The notes under the pieces were generated by a model. It searched no databases, was not told where the DNA came from, and saw only the letters and a program-made list of their open reading frames with translations. A stretch of DNA of 64,000 bases from Faecalicatena contorta (GTDB taxonomy: Bacteria; Bacillota; Clostridia; Lachnospirales; Lachnospiraceae), in assembly GCF_039521745.1 (NCBI RefSeq), contig NZ_BAAACT010000144.1. One strand, written 5' to 3'. The position numbers and the translations under genes were made by a program. Shown one piece after another: positions 33,880 through 43,597 of this stretch (its first letter is position 1; each line of letters opens with the position of its first letter).

Positions 33880-34830
33880 TCATTCCGCCTGTTCTATGTT
33901 TTCATACCATACACTGCAGTTTTTCCCATGCCTCTTACCATAGTATAAGGCCTGATCTGCCTTTTCCACACATTCCTCGATCCCTTCCTGCCGTCCGTAA
34001 ACATGCATTCCCAGCGTAATGGTGCAGGAAAATGTATCACTTCCACAGGTTATCTGAAATCCTTCGACCTCTTTACGGATTGTCTCACTGATCTGAAATG
34101 CCTCTGACTCCGTCACATTAAACAATGCCACCAGAAACTCTTCGCCGCCCCAGCGCACAACCTTGTAATCCCTGCAGATTCCCTCCATTATATTCGCGAT
34201 ACAGACCAGCGCCATATCGCCCGCTTCATGCCCGTATGTATCATTCACCATCTTAAAATCGTCTATATCCGCAAGAATCAGAACATTCTTCCGTTCCTCT
34301 CCCGTACATTTCGCGATATCTTCCACCAGGTCTCCAATCACGTATCTCCGGTTATAAAGCCCCGTTAGCCCATCCCGAAACGCCATATAATTTAATTTTT
34401 CCATATTGGAGAGCAGTTCCTTGTTCTGTCGGTCCAGCTCATCCTTCTGCAGCTTCAGCTGAAGATGTGTATTCACTCTGGACAGCAGCTCCCCCTTGAC
34501 AAACGGCTTTTTGATATAGTCGCAGGCTCCCATATCAAAGCCTTTGACGACGTCATCGTCCTTATCCTTTGACGTCAAAAATAGGATTGAGGCGTTATTC
34601 TTATCTGCTTCTTTTAGTTTTGGGAACAACTCATAACCGTCTGTGTCCGGCAGAACCACATCTAGAAGAATCAGGTCCGGCTGATACTGCCCGATCATCT
34701 CCTGCGCCTCCTGCCCGGTATGTGCCTCGCATATAAAGACATCGGCATCGCTCAGCGCTGCCCTTATCTGCTTGCAGATAAGCAGGCTGTCATCCACTAC
34801 CATTACTATTTTTTTATTCTCCGTGTCCAT
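33880..34830 (-). CDS. Response regulator with GGDEF diguanylate cyclase output
   Basis: The 316-residue protein starts at ATG 34830, seven bases after GGAGG. The receiver domain (about 6-122) has VDDS, the phosphoacceptor Asp in LLDVVLPD, TSK and Lys in IKKPF. A coiled linker leads to a GGDEF domain (about 150-312) with an intact active site, RWGGEEF. No RxxD inhibitory site precedes it, so product inhibition is not expected. It should make cyclic di-GMP when phosphorylated, most likely by CheA, because it is the gene directly before cheA in the same operon. It resembles WspR/PleD-type outputs. Confidence 0.92.
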   Translation of the reverse strand: MDTENKKIVMVVDDSLLICKQIRAALSDADVFICEAHTGQEAQEMIGQYQPDLILLDVVLPDTDGYELFPKLKEADKNNASILFLTSKDKDDDVVKGFDMGACDYIKKPFVKGELLSRVNTHLQLKLQKDELDRQNKELLSNMEKLNYMAFRDGLTGLYNRRYVIGDLVEDIAKCTGEERKNVLILADIDDFKMVNDTYGHEAGDMALVCIANIMEGICRDYKVVRWGGEEFLVALFNVTESEAFQISETIRKEVEGFQITCGSDTFSCTITLGMHVYGRQEGIEECVEKADQALYYGKRHGKNCSVWYENIEQAE

Positions 34831-34876
34831 CATTCTTCCTCCATCGTTATCCATCTATTTCCACCTGCTGCCTGGA

Positions 34877-35353
34877 TCAGAAACGCTTAACAGGGTGCCG
34901 TACCGTGCTCACTTCCAGTATCCCGTCTTCCGCTGAAAATGTAATCGTGCGCCCATAATTACTTCCTGTATCCTCCGCTGCAAGACGTATTCGTTCCTCA
35001 GACAGTGCCTGTTTTACACCTCTTACATTCCGTTCCCCAATATCCCAATCATTCTCTGCAGTGCCGAACATTTTGGCTCCGCCTGCGATTTTTGCCGTTA
35101 TATACCGTCTCTGTGCACCTTGTCTGTACATCTCATCCAACAGCTTTTTTGTGCCGTCAGCCGCAAATTTATATACATTTTTCTGTCCCACCGCATAGGT
35201 CCTGTCCGGCAGGATCACATGGGCCATACCTGCGATCCGGTTTTTCACATCATACAGGCAGACTCCCACGCAGGAACCCAAAGCATAGGATACCAGCAGC
35301 TGCCCGGGTCTTGCAGTTTTCCCTTCGGCGATCCCAACTATAATCTTCTCCAT
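34877..35353 (-). CDS. cheD: Chemoreceptor glutamine deamidase CheD
   Basis: The 158-residue protein has the CheD catalytic segments SYALGSCVGVCLYD (Cys nucleophile) and GMAHVILPD (His), plus GGAKMF. It deamidates receptor glutamines and binds CheC. It lies 4 bp after cheC, so the Bacillus-type CheC-CheD adaptation pair is encoded together. No cheB is present in the operon. Confidence 0.95.
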   Translation of the reverse strand: MEKIIVGIAEGKTARPGQLLVSYALGSCVGVCLYDVKNRIAGMAHVILPDRTYAVGQKNVYKFAADGTKKLLDEMYRQGAQRRYITAKIAGGAKMFGTAENDWDIGERNVRGVKQALSEERIRLAAEDTGSNYGRTITFSAEDGILEVSTVRHPVKRF

Positions 35354-35357
35354 AGGC

Positions 35358-35987
35358 CTACTCCCTGAGTTTTTTAAGCATCGTATTCAGCGAATCCAGC
35401 TCCGGCCAGAATAGGATCCTGCCTACAAACGCGTTTTCTCCCATATGGAATATATTTTCAATCAGCAGAATGCTGTCGCTTACTTTCAGGTGTCTGGACA
35501 ACGGCACGCCCAGTATGGCTCCGCCCATATCAATACAAAGGTCCGGCACCGACACATCCGTATCCATTCCAGTCAGTTCCGCCAGGGCACGTATGTACGA
35601 ACCACACATGATGTTCCCCAGTTCACTCAGCAGGGACTGGCCCATTTCGTCCAGACAGGTCAGGCAGTAGTCTGTCTCACCCAGCATCGTTTCCAGAATT
35701 GCTTTGGTAAACGCTTCGTCCATCAGGAATAAAAACATCCCCTGCAGTTCCCCGCTTACCTGGATCAGAATCCCCGTCTGCACCGCTTCCTGGATTCCCA
35801 GTGTATCAAATATATCCTGATATCTTACCAGACAGATACTCGGTATTCCGATCTCGATTACATGCCCCATCATCGCCGAGAGTGAGGAAACAGCATTGCC
35901 TGTTCCAATATTGCCCAGCTCAGCCAGCATATCCCTTGTCTCATTATCTAAATCAGTATAAATATTCATACGCGCCTCTTCTCTCAT
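35358..35987 (-). CDS. cheC: CheY-P phosphatase CheC
   Basis: The 209-residue protein contains two CheC/FliY phosphatase motifs, MLAELGNIGTGNA near residue 20 and LLSELGNIMCGSY near residue 120; each carries the Glu...Asn pair that inserts into the CheY active site. It dephosphorylates CheY-P and partners CheD. The ATG at 35987 overlaps the MCP stop codon (ATGA). A second in-frame ATG at 35969, after AGAGG, is a plausible alternative start. Confidence 0.93.
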   Translation of the reverse strand: MREEARMNIYTDLDNETRDMLAELGNIGTGNAVSSLSAMMGHVIEIGIPSICLVRYQDIFDTLGIQEAVQTGILIQVSGELQGMFLFLMDEAFTKAILETMLGETDYCLTCLDEMGQSLLSELGNIMCGSYIRALAELTGMDTDVSVPDLCIDMGGAILGVPLSRHLKVSDSILLIENIFHMGENAFVGRILFWPELDSLNTMLKKLRE

Positions 35988-37666
35988 GCCTGTATTTCAA
36001 ACTGTTCCACCAGTTCTTTCAAAAGCTGTGCCTGAGCGGACAGCTCTTCACTTGCCGCTGCGCTTTCTTCTGATGTCGCCGAGTTCCCCTGGACAATATC
36101 CGATATCATCTCCACACTTTTCCTGATCTGTGTAATCGCCTCTGCCTGCTGTGTGCTCAACTCGGATATCTGATTAACCATATCATTGACTTTCTGTGCA
36201 CCCTCCACAGAATCCTGAAGCGTGTCTGCCGTAATTGCAACCGCTGAACTTTCTTCCTCTACCACCTCCGCATTCTTCTCTGCCAGTTCCGCTGTCAGTT
36301 TGGATGCCCCGGCCGTCTTCGACGCAAGTCTGCGCACTTCTCCTGCTACCACGGCAAACCCTCTTCCGGCCTCTCCCGCACGGGCGGCTTCTACCGCAGC
36401 ATTGAGCGCCAGTATGTTGGTCTGGAACGCAATATCTTCAATCTCCTTCACAATACCTGCAATTTCTTTTGAGTTGGCGCGGACCTGCTCAATACCGTCC
36501 TCTAAGCGCCTCATCTGGTTGTTGCTTTCCAGGAGCTTTCTGCCCACTTCATCCGCAAAATCTCTGGACATCACAGCGTTCTCAGCGTTAATTTTCACGC
36601 TCTCCGCAATCTCATTGATGCTGACAGCCAGCTCCTCGATGGAACTTGCCTGTTCTGATGCCCCCTGCGCAAGTACCTGCGCCCCATTGGAAACCTGTTC
36701 TGCCCCTCCGGATACCAGTTCAGCGCTGCTGCTGATCTGCTGGATGGAACTGCGCAGCATAGCGCCGATATCCTCCATGCACCTGCGCAGCGTTATAAAG
36801 TCACCTTTAAACTCTGTCTCACTGTGATAATTCAGCCTGCCTTCCCCGAGGGCACGCATCCCTTTTTGTATCTCTGATACGTAAAGATTCAGGGAGTCCG
36901 CCGTAATACGTATATCATCTGCTAGTTCTCCAAATTCATTTTTAGACTGATAATCCAGATCAATGCACAATTTCCCGTTCGCGATCTGATTTGCGGCATC
37001 TTTTACATCCCGGATTGGCCTTAATACGCTTCTCGTTATAAGGATCCAAAGCCCGATGGTAATCAGTATACATACACCCGCCAGAATAAACATAATTGAA
37101 ACGATACGTTTGCTCATTGTGGCAGCCGTATCCACACTCTCTTTCACATCCGCCTTGCATGCACTTATCACGGCTTCCAGTGCATCTCTTGTAACCAGAG
37201 ACTGGGGTTCGTACTGATGATAATATGTATCAAAGGCAGCGCTGTCATCTCCTGCCTCTAGATAGGCAAATACCTGATCCCTTATTGTTTTTAACTGTGT
37301 AAACTGCGCGGTCAGCTCTTCAACCTCTTCCTTACCACTCACATAGCCAGTACGGAGGGATTCAGCGCATTCGTCCACATTCGCTGCGTATTCCTTCGTT
37401 TTCTGAAGATACTGCTCTCTATCGACGGTATTATCCATTGTCGATAGAATGGAAAGATTTCTTCCTACGCTCTGCATATCCGCTATCATCTCCATCGATG
37501 CTTCCATATTGGCAAACGGTTCCGTATACATCTTTTCAATCCTGTCCGACAGGCTTCTGATATTCACTACCGCTGCACTTACAGTGATCACATAAAGCAC
37601 GATGATACATGCAAATGCCACAATCAGTTTCTTTCCAACTCTCAGATTCTCAAAATGTTTTTTCAT
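35984..37666 (-). CDS. Methyl-accepting chemotaxis protein
   Basis: The 560-residue protein starts at ATG 37666 after GAGAGGAA. It has transmembrane helix 1 (about 15-35), an extracellular four-helix-bundle type sensor domain (about 36-182), transmembrane helix 2 (about 184-206), a HAMP domain and a cytoplasmic signalling domain. The hairpin tip is DIAFQTNILALNAAVEAARAG followed by GRGFAVVAGEVRRLA. The ligand is unknown, and no CheR-tethering pentapeptide is seen at the C-terminus. It is the only receptor in the operon and so probably defines its input. Confidence 0.94.
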   Translation of the reverse strand: MKKHFENLRVGKKLIVAFACIIVLYVITVSAAVVNIRSLSDRIEKMYTEPFANMEASMEMIADMQSVGRNLSILSTMDNTVDREQYLQKTKEYAANVDECAESLRTGYVSGKEEVEELTAQFTQLKTIRDQVFAYLEAGDDSAAFDTYYHQYEPQSLVTRDALEAVISACKADVKESVDTAATMSKRIVSIMFILAGVCILITIGLWILITRSVLRPIRDVKDAANQIANGKLCIDLDYQSKNEFGELADDIRITADSLNLYVSEIQKGMRALGEGRLNYHSETEFKGDFITLRRCMEDIGAMLRSSIQQISSSAELVSGGAEQVSNGAQVLAQGASEQASSIEELAVSINEIAESVKINAENAVMSRDFADEVGRKLLESNNQMRRLEDGIEQVRANSKEIAGIVKEIEDIAFQTNILALNAAVEAARAGEAGRGFAVVAGEVRRLASKTAGASKLTAELAEKNAEVVEEESSAVAITADTLQDSVEGAQKVNDMVNQISELSTQQAEAITQIRKSVEMISDIVQGNSATSEESAAASEELSAQAQLLKELVEQFEIQA

Positions 37667-37694
37667 CTTGCTATTCCTCTCATTTGCTCCCCAG

Positions 37695-38060
37695 TTAATC
37701 TCCAAGGCAGTATTTTACTATCCTCTGCAGTTCTTCCTTTTTAAATGGCTTTACGATAAATTCCTGCGCTCCGGCCAGTATCGCTTTTTGAATCATCATC
37801 TCCTGGCCTATGGCAGAACACATTACAACTTTTCCCTCCGGATGGATGCGCATAATTTCCTCCAGCACCTCAATTCCGGACTTCCCGGGCATCGTGATAT
37901 CAAGGAGCATAAGATCCGGCATTTCCTTCTGATATATCCCGATTGCTGTTTCTCCATCCTCCGCCTCAACTATCGAGGAATATCCCGCGCTTTCTAATGC
38001 ATTGCGTATCGTCTTTCTCATAAACATCGCATCATCCACGATCATAATTTTCTTATCCAT
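37695..38060 (-). CDS. cheY: CheY-type response regulator
   Basis: The 121-residue stand-alone receiver begins MDKKIMIVDDAMFMRKTIRN, with acidic residues Asp9/Asp10, phosphoacceptor Asp54 in LLLDITMPG and Lys in IVKPF. In flagellated bacteria it acts on FliM. No flagellar genes are in the window, so here it may act as a phosphate sink or on another target. It lies between cheR and the MCP gene. Confidence 0.93.
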   Translation of the reverse strand: MDKKIMIVDDAMFMRKTIRNALESAGYSSIVEAEDGETAIGIYQKEMPDLMLLDITMPGKSGIEVLEEIMRIHPEGKVVMCSAIGQEMMIQKAILAGAQEFIVKPFKKEELQRIVKYCLGD

Positions 38061-38090
38061 GTATTCTCCTCTTCCCTTTTGTTAAATTAA

Positions 38091-38909
38091 TCATTTTACG
38101 CCGCCGTTATTCCTGTACACTGACGGATATACCTGCTCAAGCGATGTTTCGTCACGGGATAAAAGCTCCGCGTGGCCGATAAAAAGATATCCCCCCGGAT
38201 GCAGGCTCTCCTCCAAACGTGAAACCAGTTGTTTTCTGGACGCTCTGTCAAAATAGATCATGACATTCCGGCAGAATATGAGATCGAACCGGGAAGACTC
38301 CGTTAGCGGCTCCATAAGGTTATGCTTCCGAAAACGGATATTGTATTTCAAGTTTTCATCTACCCGGAAACTGTCCCGGCTCATATCCGTACAATACTTC
38401 TCCTGCCATGCCAAGGGTATATTCGCAATCTCACGGCGCGGATATATTCCCTTTTCCGCCTTGCTGAGCACCTCTTCCGATATATCCGTTGCCAGAATTC
38501 TGGCGCTGACAGCCCTATTATTTTTCTCTTTATACTCATCCAGGCACATAGCCAGCGTGTAGCATTCCTCACCTGTGGCACATCCTGCGCACCATATCTG
38601 GCAGATCCCGTACTTTTTTCCAAACAGTTCGGGAAATACCTTATCCGTCAGAATGGAAAAATGCACGGATTCACGCATAAAATATGTATAGTTTGTCGTC
38701 AGCCTGTTCACCATACCGCCCGCAATCTCTCCCGAACCGTCACTCCTGAGAAGCCGCATGTACTGCGCAAAAGAGGTGACCTGATAACGCTCCAGTTCTT
38801 TGGACATCCGGCACTCAATAAGCACTTTCTTTTTATCCAGGTTAATGCCGTAGTGTAGCCTGAAATATTCAACAATATCGGCAAACTCCTGCTCTGTCAG
38901 CCTAATCAC
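38091..38909 (-). CDS. cheR: Chemotaxis protein methyltransferase CheR
   Basis: The 272-residue protein has an N-terminal CheR helical domain (about 1-75) and an SAM-dependent methyltransferase domain with the SAM-binding IWCAGCATGEECYTLAMCL segment and the LIFCRNVMIYFD motif. It methylates receptor glutamates. It overlaps the upstream CheW-like gene by 8 bp. The partner methylesterase CheB is not encoded in this operon or window. Confidence 0.95.
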   Translation of the reverse strand: MIRLTEQEFADIVEYFRLHYGINLDKKKVLIECRMSKELERYQVTSFAQYMRLLRSDGSGEIAGGMVNRLTTNYTYFMRESVHFSILTDKVFPELFGKKYGICQIWCAGCATGEECYTLAMCLDEYKEKNNRAVSARILATDISEEVLSKAEKGIYPRREIANIPLAWQEKYCTDMSRDSFRVDENLKYNIRFRKHNLMEPLTESSRFDLIFCRNVMIYFDRASRKQLVSRLEESLHPGGYLFIGHAELLSRDETSLEQVYPSVYRNNGGVK

Positions 38910-39690
38910 AACTTTTCGCCCCCACTCCGTTTATCACTGGCAGCAGATCATCCGGAACCTCCTCCTGTCCGCCTATATCACTGCATGGTATTCCTATCAT
39001 CCAATCCCCCTGCTCCAGGATGATCCCGCATGTGTATTCCAGGCTTCCCGCACCGGCCTGCTTTGTTCCACCCATCTTAACCGGATTATAATAGACCACA
39101 ACCTTTCCCTGATAGTCTGCTATACCCAGGATCTCTTCCTCTGCCCCGGGTACACGCTGAATCCGGGGACTGCTGACTACTGCAGATACGCTTTCTTTGT
39201 CTACATACAACCGCCTGCCGCCATACTCCAAACTGATATAAGTGCCGCCCGGCATTCTATCTGGCACGCGGGGCTCCCGCCTTCTTTTGTCTTCTGCGGA
39301 ATCCTCCGGCTTTGCAAATATCCCGGGATCCACTGCATATGCCCATACCGCCTCTTCGTTTTTCAGCTTGTAAACGGCTTTCAGATATCTGTTAGCACCG
39401 CTAAGCACCGGTTCCGGCAAAGATATCAGCTCCCCTTCGTGCACCTCAAGCATACCGGTTATATGCTCTACCAGCAGCCCGTGGCCGCCCTCCTCTTTCA
39501 ACAGTATTATATATTGTCTGTCGGACTTCCCCATATCCCCGCTGCCGCCTGTTATTTCAGATACATCGGCAACTGCCAGCCCATCGGGGATATCCCGTCC
39601 GTCCAGTATTCTCTCCATCTTGGAAACAGGAAGAAGATAATAGAGGCCGTCTGTGCTAAAAAGCAGATATAGTTTTTCTAAACCTTCCAT
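38902..39690 (-). CDS. CheW-like protein with two tandem coupling-like regions
   Basis: The 262-residue protein is longer than a simple CheW. An N-terminal CheW-like region (about 5-125; LYLLFSTDGLYYLLPVSKMERI and HGLLVEHITGMLEV) and a second partial barrel (about 150-255; YISLEYGGRRLYVDKESVSAV and EEILGIADYQGKVVVYYNPVK) are joined by a charged linker. It opens the operon behind a TTGAGT-TATAGT promoter. It may act as a bivalent coupler, or as a CheV-like adaptor that has lost its receiver. The second half is divergent, so the exact role is open. Confidence 0.72.
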   Translation of the reverse strand: MEGLEKLYLLFSTDGLYYLLPVSKMERILDGRDIPDGLAVADVSEITGGSGDMGKSDRQYIILLKEEGGHGLLVEHITGMLEVHEGELISLPEPVLSGANRYLKAVYKLKNEEAVWAYAVDPGIFAKPEDSAEDKRRREPRVPDRMPGGTYISLEYGGRRLYVDKESVSAVVSSPRIQRVPGAEEEILGIADYQGKVVVYYNPVKMGGTKQAGAGSLEYTCGIILEQGDWMIGIPCSDIGGQEEVPDDLLPVINGVGAKSCD

Positions 39691-39725
39691 TTTCCTACCG
39701 CCTTCCCTACAATACAGTTACCCTA

Positions 39726-39754
39726 ACTATACTGCATTTTTAAAGGAAACTCAA
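39726..39754 (-). promoter_or_regulatory. Promoter of the chemosensory operon
   Basis: On the minus strand, TTGAGT (39749-39754), a 17-bp spacer and TATAGT (39726-39731) lie 36 bp upstream of the first gene. It looks like a housekeeping sigma-A promoter, and there is no obvious SigD-type motif. Confidence 0.6.
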
Positions 39755-39882
39755 GATCAGACTTCTTTTATTTTCTGTTTTATTCCGCTCCATTATTCCC
39801 AATCTTAATCATATTATATTTGTGATCAGGATAAGACTGGAAAGAGGTAAAGGGACAGCGCAAAAGTTTTCCCCTTCATCAC

Positions 39883-39948
39883 AAAAACAGACCCCGTGAT
39901 CAGCGTCAAAGAGTATCTTCCTCTTTGGCCTGCTCACAGGGCCTGTTT
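39883..39948 (-). terminator. Terminator of the rpoBC operon
   Basis: On the minus strand, a branched long hairpin is formed by AAACAG/CTGTTT outer arms (39943-39948 with 39885-39890), a GTGAGCAG/CTGATCAC-like middle stem and a perfect CAAAGAG/CTCTTTG inner stem (39907-39913 and 39921-39927). It ends in TTTTTG. Confidence 0.7.
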
Positions 39949-39956
39949 CTTATTCT

Positions 39957-42900
39957 TTATTCTTCATCAAAGACCAGTTCTTCATCAAGTACCAGTTCTT
40001 CATCAAAGTCAATTTCATCATCAAGCTCAAGCTCCGTGCTCAACTTCACATCACGGTATTTTCTCATACCGGTACCGGCCGGAATATGTTTTCCGATGAT
40101 GACGTTCTCTTTCAGACCGATCAGGTGGTCTACCTTCCCCTTGATTGCTGCTTCTGTCAGAACCTTCGTCGTCTCCTGGAAGGATGCCGCTGACAGGAAG
40201 GAATCGGTTGCAAGTGACGCCTTGGTAATACCAAGCATGATCTGTTCGCCTGTTGCAGGCTCTTTGCCTTCTGCCTGCAGCTGTTCATTCACTTCGGTGA
40301 ATTCCAGAACATCTGCCATGGTTCCGGGCAGGAATTCGCTGTCTCCTCTTTCCTCTATACGGATCTTCTTCAGCATCTGACGCACAATGACTTCAATATG
40401 CTTATCGTTGATCTCAACCCCCTGCAGACGATATACACGCTGCACTTCCTGGATCATATAATCCTGTACGGCACGCAGTCCCTTAATCTTCAGGATATCA
40501 TGCGGGTTCACGCTACCTTCTGTCAGCTCGTCACCGGCTGCCAGCTTTGCGCCGTCCTGTACCTTGATACGTGAACCATATGGGATCAGATATGCCTTGG
40601 ATTCGCCTGTCTCGTCGTTTGACACGATGATCTCGCGCTTTTTCTTTGTATCACTGATGGTTGCAGTCCCCGCAAACTCAGTAATAATAGCAAGGCCTTT
40701 CGGCTTTCTTGCCTCAAAGAGCTCCTCGACACGAGGAAGACCCTGTGTGATATCATCACCGGCAACTCCACCCGTATGGAACGTACGCATGGTCAGCTGT
40801 GTACCAGGCTCGCCGATAGACTGTGCGGCAATAATACCAACAGCCTCACCAACCTGCACCGCTTCGCCCGTAGCCATGTTTGCCCCATAACACTTGGAGC
40901 ATACACCGTTCTTGCATTTACAGGTAAGAATGGTACGGATTTTTACCATATCTAACGGATCGCCCTTCTCATTCACGCCCTTTTTCATGACTCTCTCCGC
41001 ACGTCTTGGTGTGATCATGTGGTTCGCTTTCACAAGAATATTCCCGTCTTTATCTCTGATATCCTCGCAGGAGAAACGTCCTGTAATCCGCTCCTGGAGA
41101 CTCTCAATCTCTTCATTTCCATCCATGAATGCCTTGACATACATTCCTGGAATCTCTTTGCCTTCCTCCGCACAATCGCTGTCGTGGATGATCAGTTCCT
41201 GTGACACGTCGACAAGACGTCTTGTCAGGTATCCTGAATCGGCTGTACGAAGGGCTGTATCGGACAGACCCTTACGGGCTCCATGCGCAGACATGAAGTA
41301 CTCCAGTACGTCCAGCCCTTCACGGAAGTTAGACTTGATCGGCAGCTCGATGGTACGGCCTGTCGTATCCGCCATCAGACCACGCATTCCGGCAAGCTGT
41401 TTGATCTGCTTATCGGAACCACGGGCTCCGGAATCGGCCATCATAAAGATGTTGTTATACTTATCCAGACCGGACAGCAGGGCCTCCGTCAGCTTATCAT
41501 CGGTGGCCTTCCAAGTCTCGACTACCTCTTTGTAACGTTCTTCCTCTGTGATCAGGCCACGTTTGTAGTTCTTTGTGATCCGGTCCACAGTATCCTGTGC
41601 TGCCTCGATCATCTGCGGCTTCTCAGGCGGCACGGTCATATCGGAAATGGATACGGTCATCGCCGCTCTTGTTGAGTATTTGTACCCGATCGCCTTTACA
41701 TCATCCAGAACCTCTGCAGTCTGTGTTGCGCCGTGGGTATTAATGACTTTTTCCAAAATCTGCTTCAGCTGTTTCTTACCCACGTGGAAGTCTACTTCCA
41801 GCAGCAGCTCGCTGCCTTCGGCCTCGCGGTCTACAAACCCCAGATCCTGCGGGATAATCTCGTTAAACAGCAGTCTTCCAAGTGTTGCATCAATCACTCC
41901 TGCCTTCTCACTTCCGTCCGGCATGGTCTTCTTTACGCGGACCTTAATTCTGGAGTGCAGGGTAATATATTCATTTTCATAGGCCAGGATGGCTTCACTC
42001 ACGCTCCTGAAGAACATGCCCTCGCCCTTTGCTCCCGGTCTTTCCTGGGTCAGATAGTAGATACCAAGCACCATATCCTGGGAAGGAACGGCAACAGGGC
42101 CGCCGTCCGACGGTTTCAGCAGGTTATTTGGTGAAAGCAGGAGGAAACGGCATTCTGCCTGCGCCTCCACTGACAGGGGCACATGGACCGCCATCTGGTC
42201 ACCGTCAAAATCGGCGTTGTAAGCCGTACATACCAGCGGATGCAGCTTGATCGCCTTACCTTCTACAAGGATCGGCTCAAATGCCTGAATTCCCAGCCTG
42301 TGCAGCGTGGGGGCACGGTTCAGCATAACCGGGTGCTCTTTGATCACTTCCTCGAGCACATCCCATACCTCTGGCTGCAGCCTCTCAACCATCTTTTTCG
42401 CATTTTTTATATTGTGCGCTGTCCCGTTCGCTACGAGTTCTTTCATCACGAACGGCTTAAACAGCTCGATTGCCATCTCTTTCGGCAGACCGCACTGATA
42501 GATCTTCAGCTCCGGCCCAACCACGATAACGGAACGTCCGGAATAGTCAACACGCTTTCCGAGCAGGTTCTGGCGGAAACGTCCTGATTTACCTTTCAGC
42601 ATGTCGGACAGGGACTTCAGCGCCCTGTTTCCAGGTCCTGTTACCGGACGGCCGCGGCGGCCGTTATCAATCAGGGCATCTACTGCTTCCTGCAGCATAC
42701 GCTTCTCATTGCGGACAATGATATCCGGCGCCCCCAGTTCCAGTAGTCTCTTCAGACGGTTGTTTCTGTTGATAATTCTCCTGTACAGGTCATTCAGGTC
42801 GGATGTCGCAAAACGTCCGCCGTCCAGCTGTACCATAGGGCGCAGATCCGGCGGGATGACCGGAATTGCAGTCAGGATCATCCACTCCGGCTTGTTTCCG

Positions 42901-43583
42901 GATTCCCGGAATGCCTCTACAACTTCCAAACGCTTTACGATTCTCGCACGTTTCTGTCCGGTGGCATTGGTAAGCCCCGCCTGCAGTTCGGTATATTCCT
43001 TCTCCAGATCAATTGCCTGCAGAAGTTCCTGGATCGCCTCGGCTCCCATTCCTACGCGGAAGGAACCATAGCCCCATTTTTCTTTTTCTTCCTGGTACTC
43101 GGCCTCTGACAGTACCTGTTTGTACTGCATATCCGTCTCACCCTTGTCGAGAACGATGTAGGAAGCAAAATACAGCACTCTCTCCAGTGTCCTCGGTGAA
43201 ATGTCCAGAATCAGGCCCATGCGGCTCGGAATCCCCTTAAAATACCAAATATGGGATACCGGCGCTGCCAGAGCGATATGCCCCATGCGCTCACGGCGCA
43301 CGGAAGCCTTCGTCACCTCGACTCCGCATCGGTCGCAGACCACGCCTTTATAGCGGATCTTCTTGTACTTTCCACAGTGGCATTCCCAGTCCTTGCTTGG
43401 TCCGAAAATCTTTTCGCAGAAAAGCCCGTCTTTTTCAGGTTTCAATGTTCTATAGTTGATGGTCTCAGGCTTTGTCACCTCGCCCCTTGACCAATCCATT
43501 ATTTTATCCGGTGAAGCCAGCCCGATTTTGATCGCATCAAATGTTAACGGTTGGTATTGTTGTTCATTATTACTTGTTGGCAT
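39957..43583 (-). CDS. rpoC: DNA-directed RNA polymerase subunit beta'
   Basis: The 1208-residue protein has the N-terminal zinc-binding cysteines (CHCGKYKK and CDRCGVEV), the catalytic NADFDGDQMAVH Mg2+ site, the rudder and bridge-helix regions, and the second zinc-finger cysteines (CKCKNGVCSKCYGAN). It forms the active site of RNA polymerase with RpoB, whose gene lies 14 bp upstream. The C-terminus is an unusually acidic low-complexity tail of Asp/Glu (about 25 residues). Length is normal for Clostridia. Confidence 0.98.
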   Translation of the reverse strand: MPTSNNEQQYQPLTFDAIKIGLASPDKIMDWSRGEVTKPETINYRTLKPEKDGLFCEKIFGPSKDWECHCGKYKKIRYKGVVCDRCGVEVTKASVRRERMGHIALAAPVSHIWYFKGIPSRMGLILDISPRTLERVLYFASYIVLDKGETDMQYKQVLSEAEYQEEKEKWGYGSFRVGMGAEAIQELLQAIDLEKEYTELQAGLTNATGQKRARIVKRLEVVEAFRESGNKPEWMILTAIPVIPPDLRPMVQLDGGRFATSDLNDLYRRIINRNNRLKRLLELGAPDIIVRNEKRMLQEAVDALIDNGRRGRPVTGPGNRALKSLSDMLKGKSGRFRQNLLGKRVDYSGRSVIVVGPELKIYQCGLPKEMAIELFKPFVMKELVANGTAHNIKNAKKMVERLQPEVWDVLEEVIKEHPVMLNRAPTLHRLGIQAFEPILVEGKAIKLHPLVCTAYNADFDGDQMAVHVPLSVEAQAECRFLLLSPNNLLKPSDGGPVAVPSQDMVLGIYYLTQERPGAKGEGMFFRSVSEAILAYENEYITLHSRIKVRVKKTMPDGSEKAGVIDATLGRLLFNEIIPQDLGFVDREAEGSELLLEVDFHVGKKQLKQILEKVINTHGATQTAEVLDDVKAIGYKYSTRAAMTVSISDMTVPPEKPQMIEAAQDTVDRITKNYKRGLITEEERYKEVVETWKATDDKLTEALLSGLDKYNNIFMMADSGARGSDKQIKQLAGMRGLMADTTGRTIELPIKSNFREGLDVLEYFMSAHGARKGLSDTALRTADSGYLTRRLVDVSQELIIHDSDCAEEGKEIPGMYVKAFMDGNEEIESLQERITGRFSCEDIRDKDGNILVKANHMITPRRAERVMKKGVNEKGDPLDMVKIRTILTCKCKNGVCSKCYGANMATGEAVQVGEAVGIIAAQSIGEPGTQLTMRTFHTGGVAGDDITQGLPRVEELFEARKPKGLAIITEFAGTATISDTKKKREIIVSNDETGESKAYLIPYGSRIKVQDGAKLAAGDELTEGSVNPHDILKIKGLRAVQDYMIQEVQRVYRLQGVEINDKHIEVIVRQMLKKIRIEERGDSEFLPGTMADVLEFTEVNEQLQAEGKEPATGEQIMLGITKASLATDSFLSAASFQETTKVLTEAAIKGKVDHLIGLKENVIIGKHIPAGTGMRKYRDVKLSTELELDDEIDFDEELVLDEELVFDEE

Positions 43584-43597
43584 ATAAATGGCTCCTC

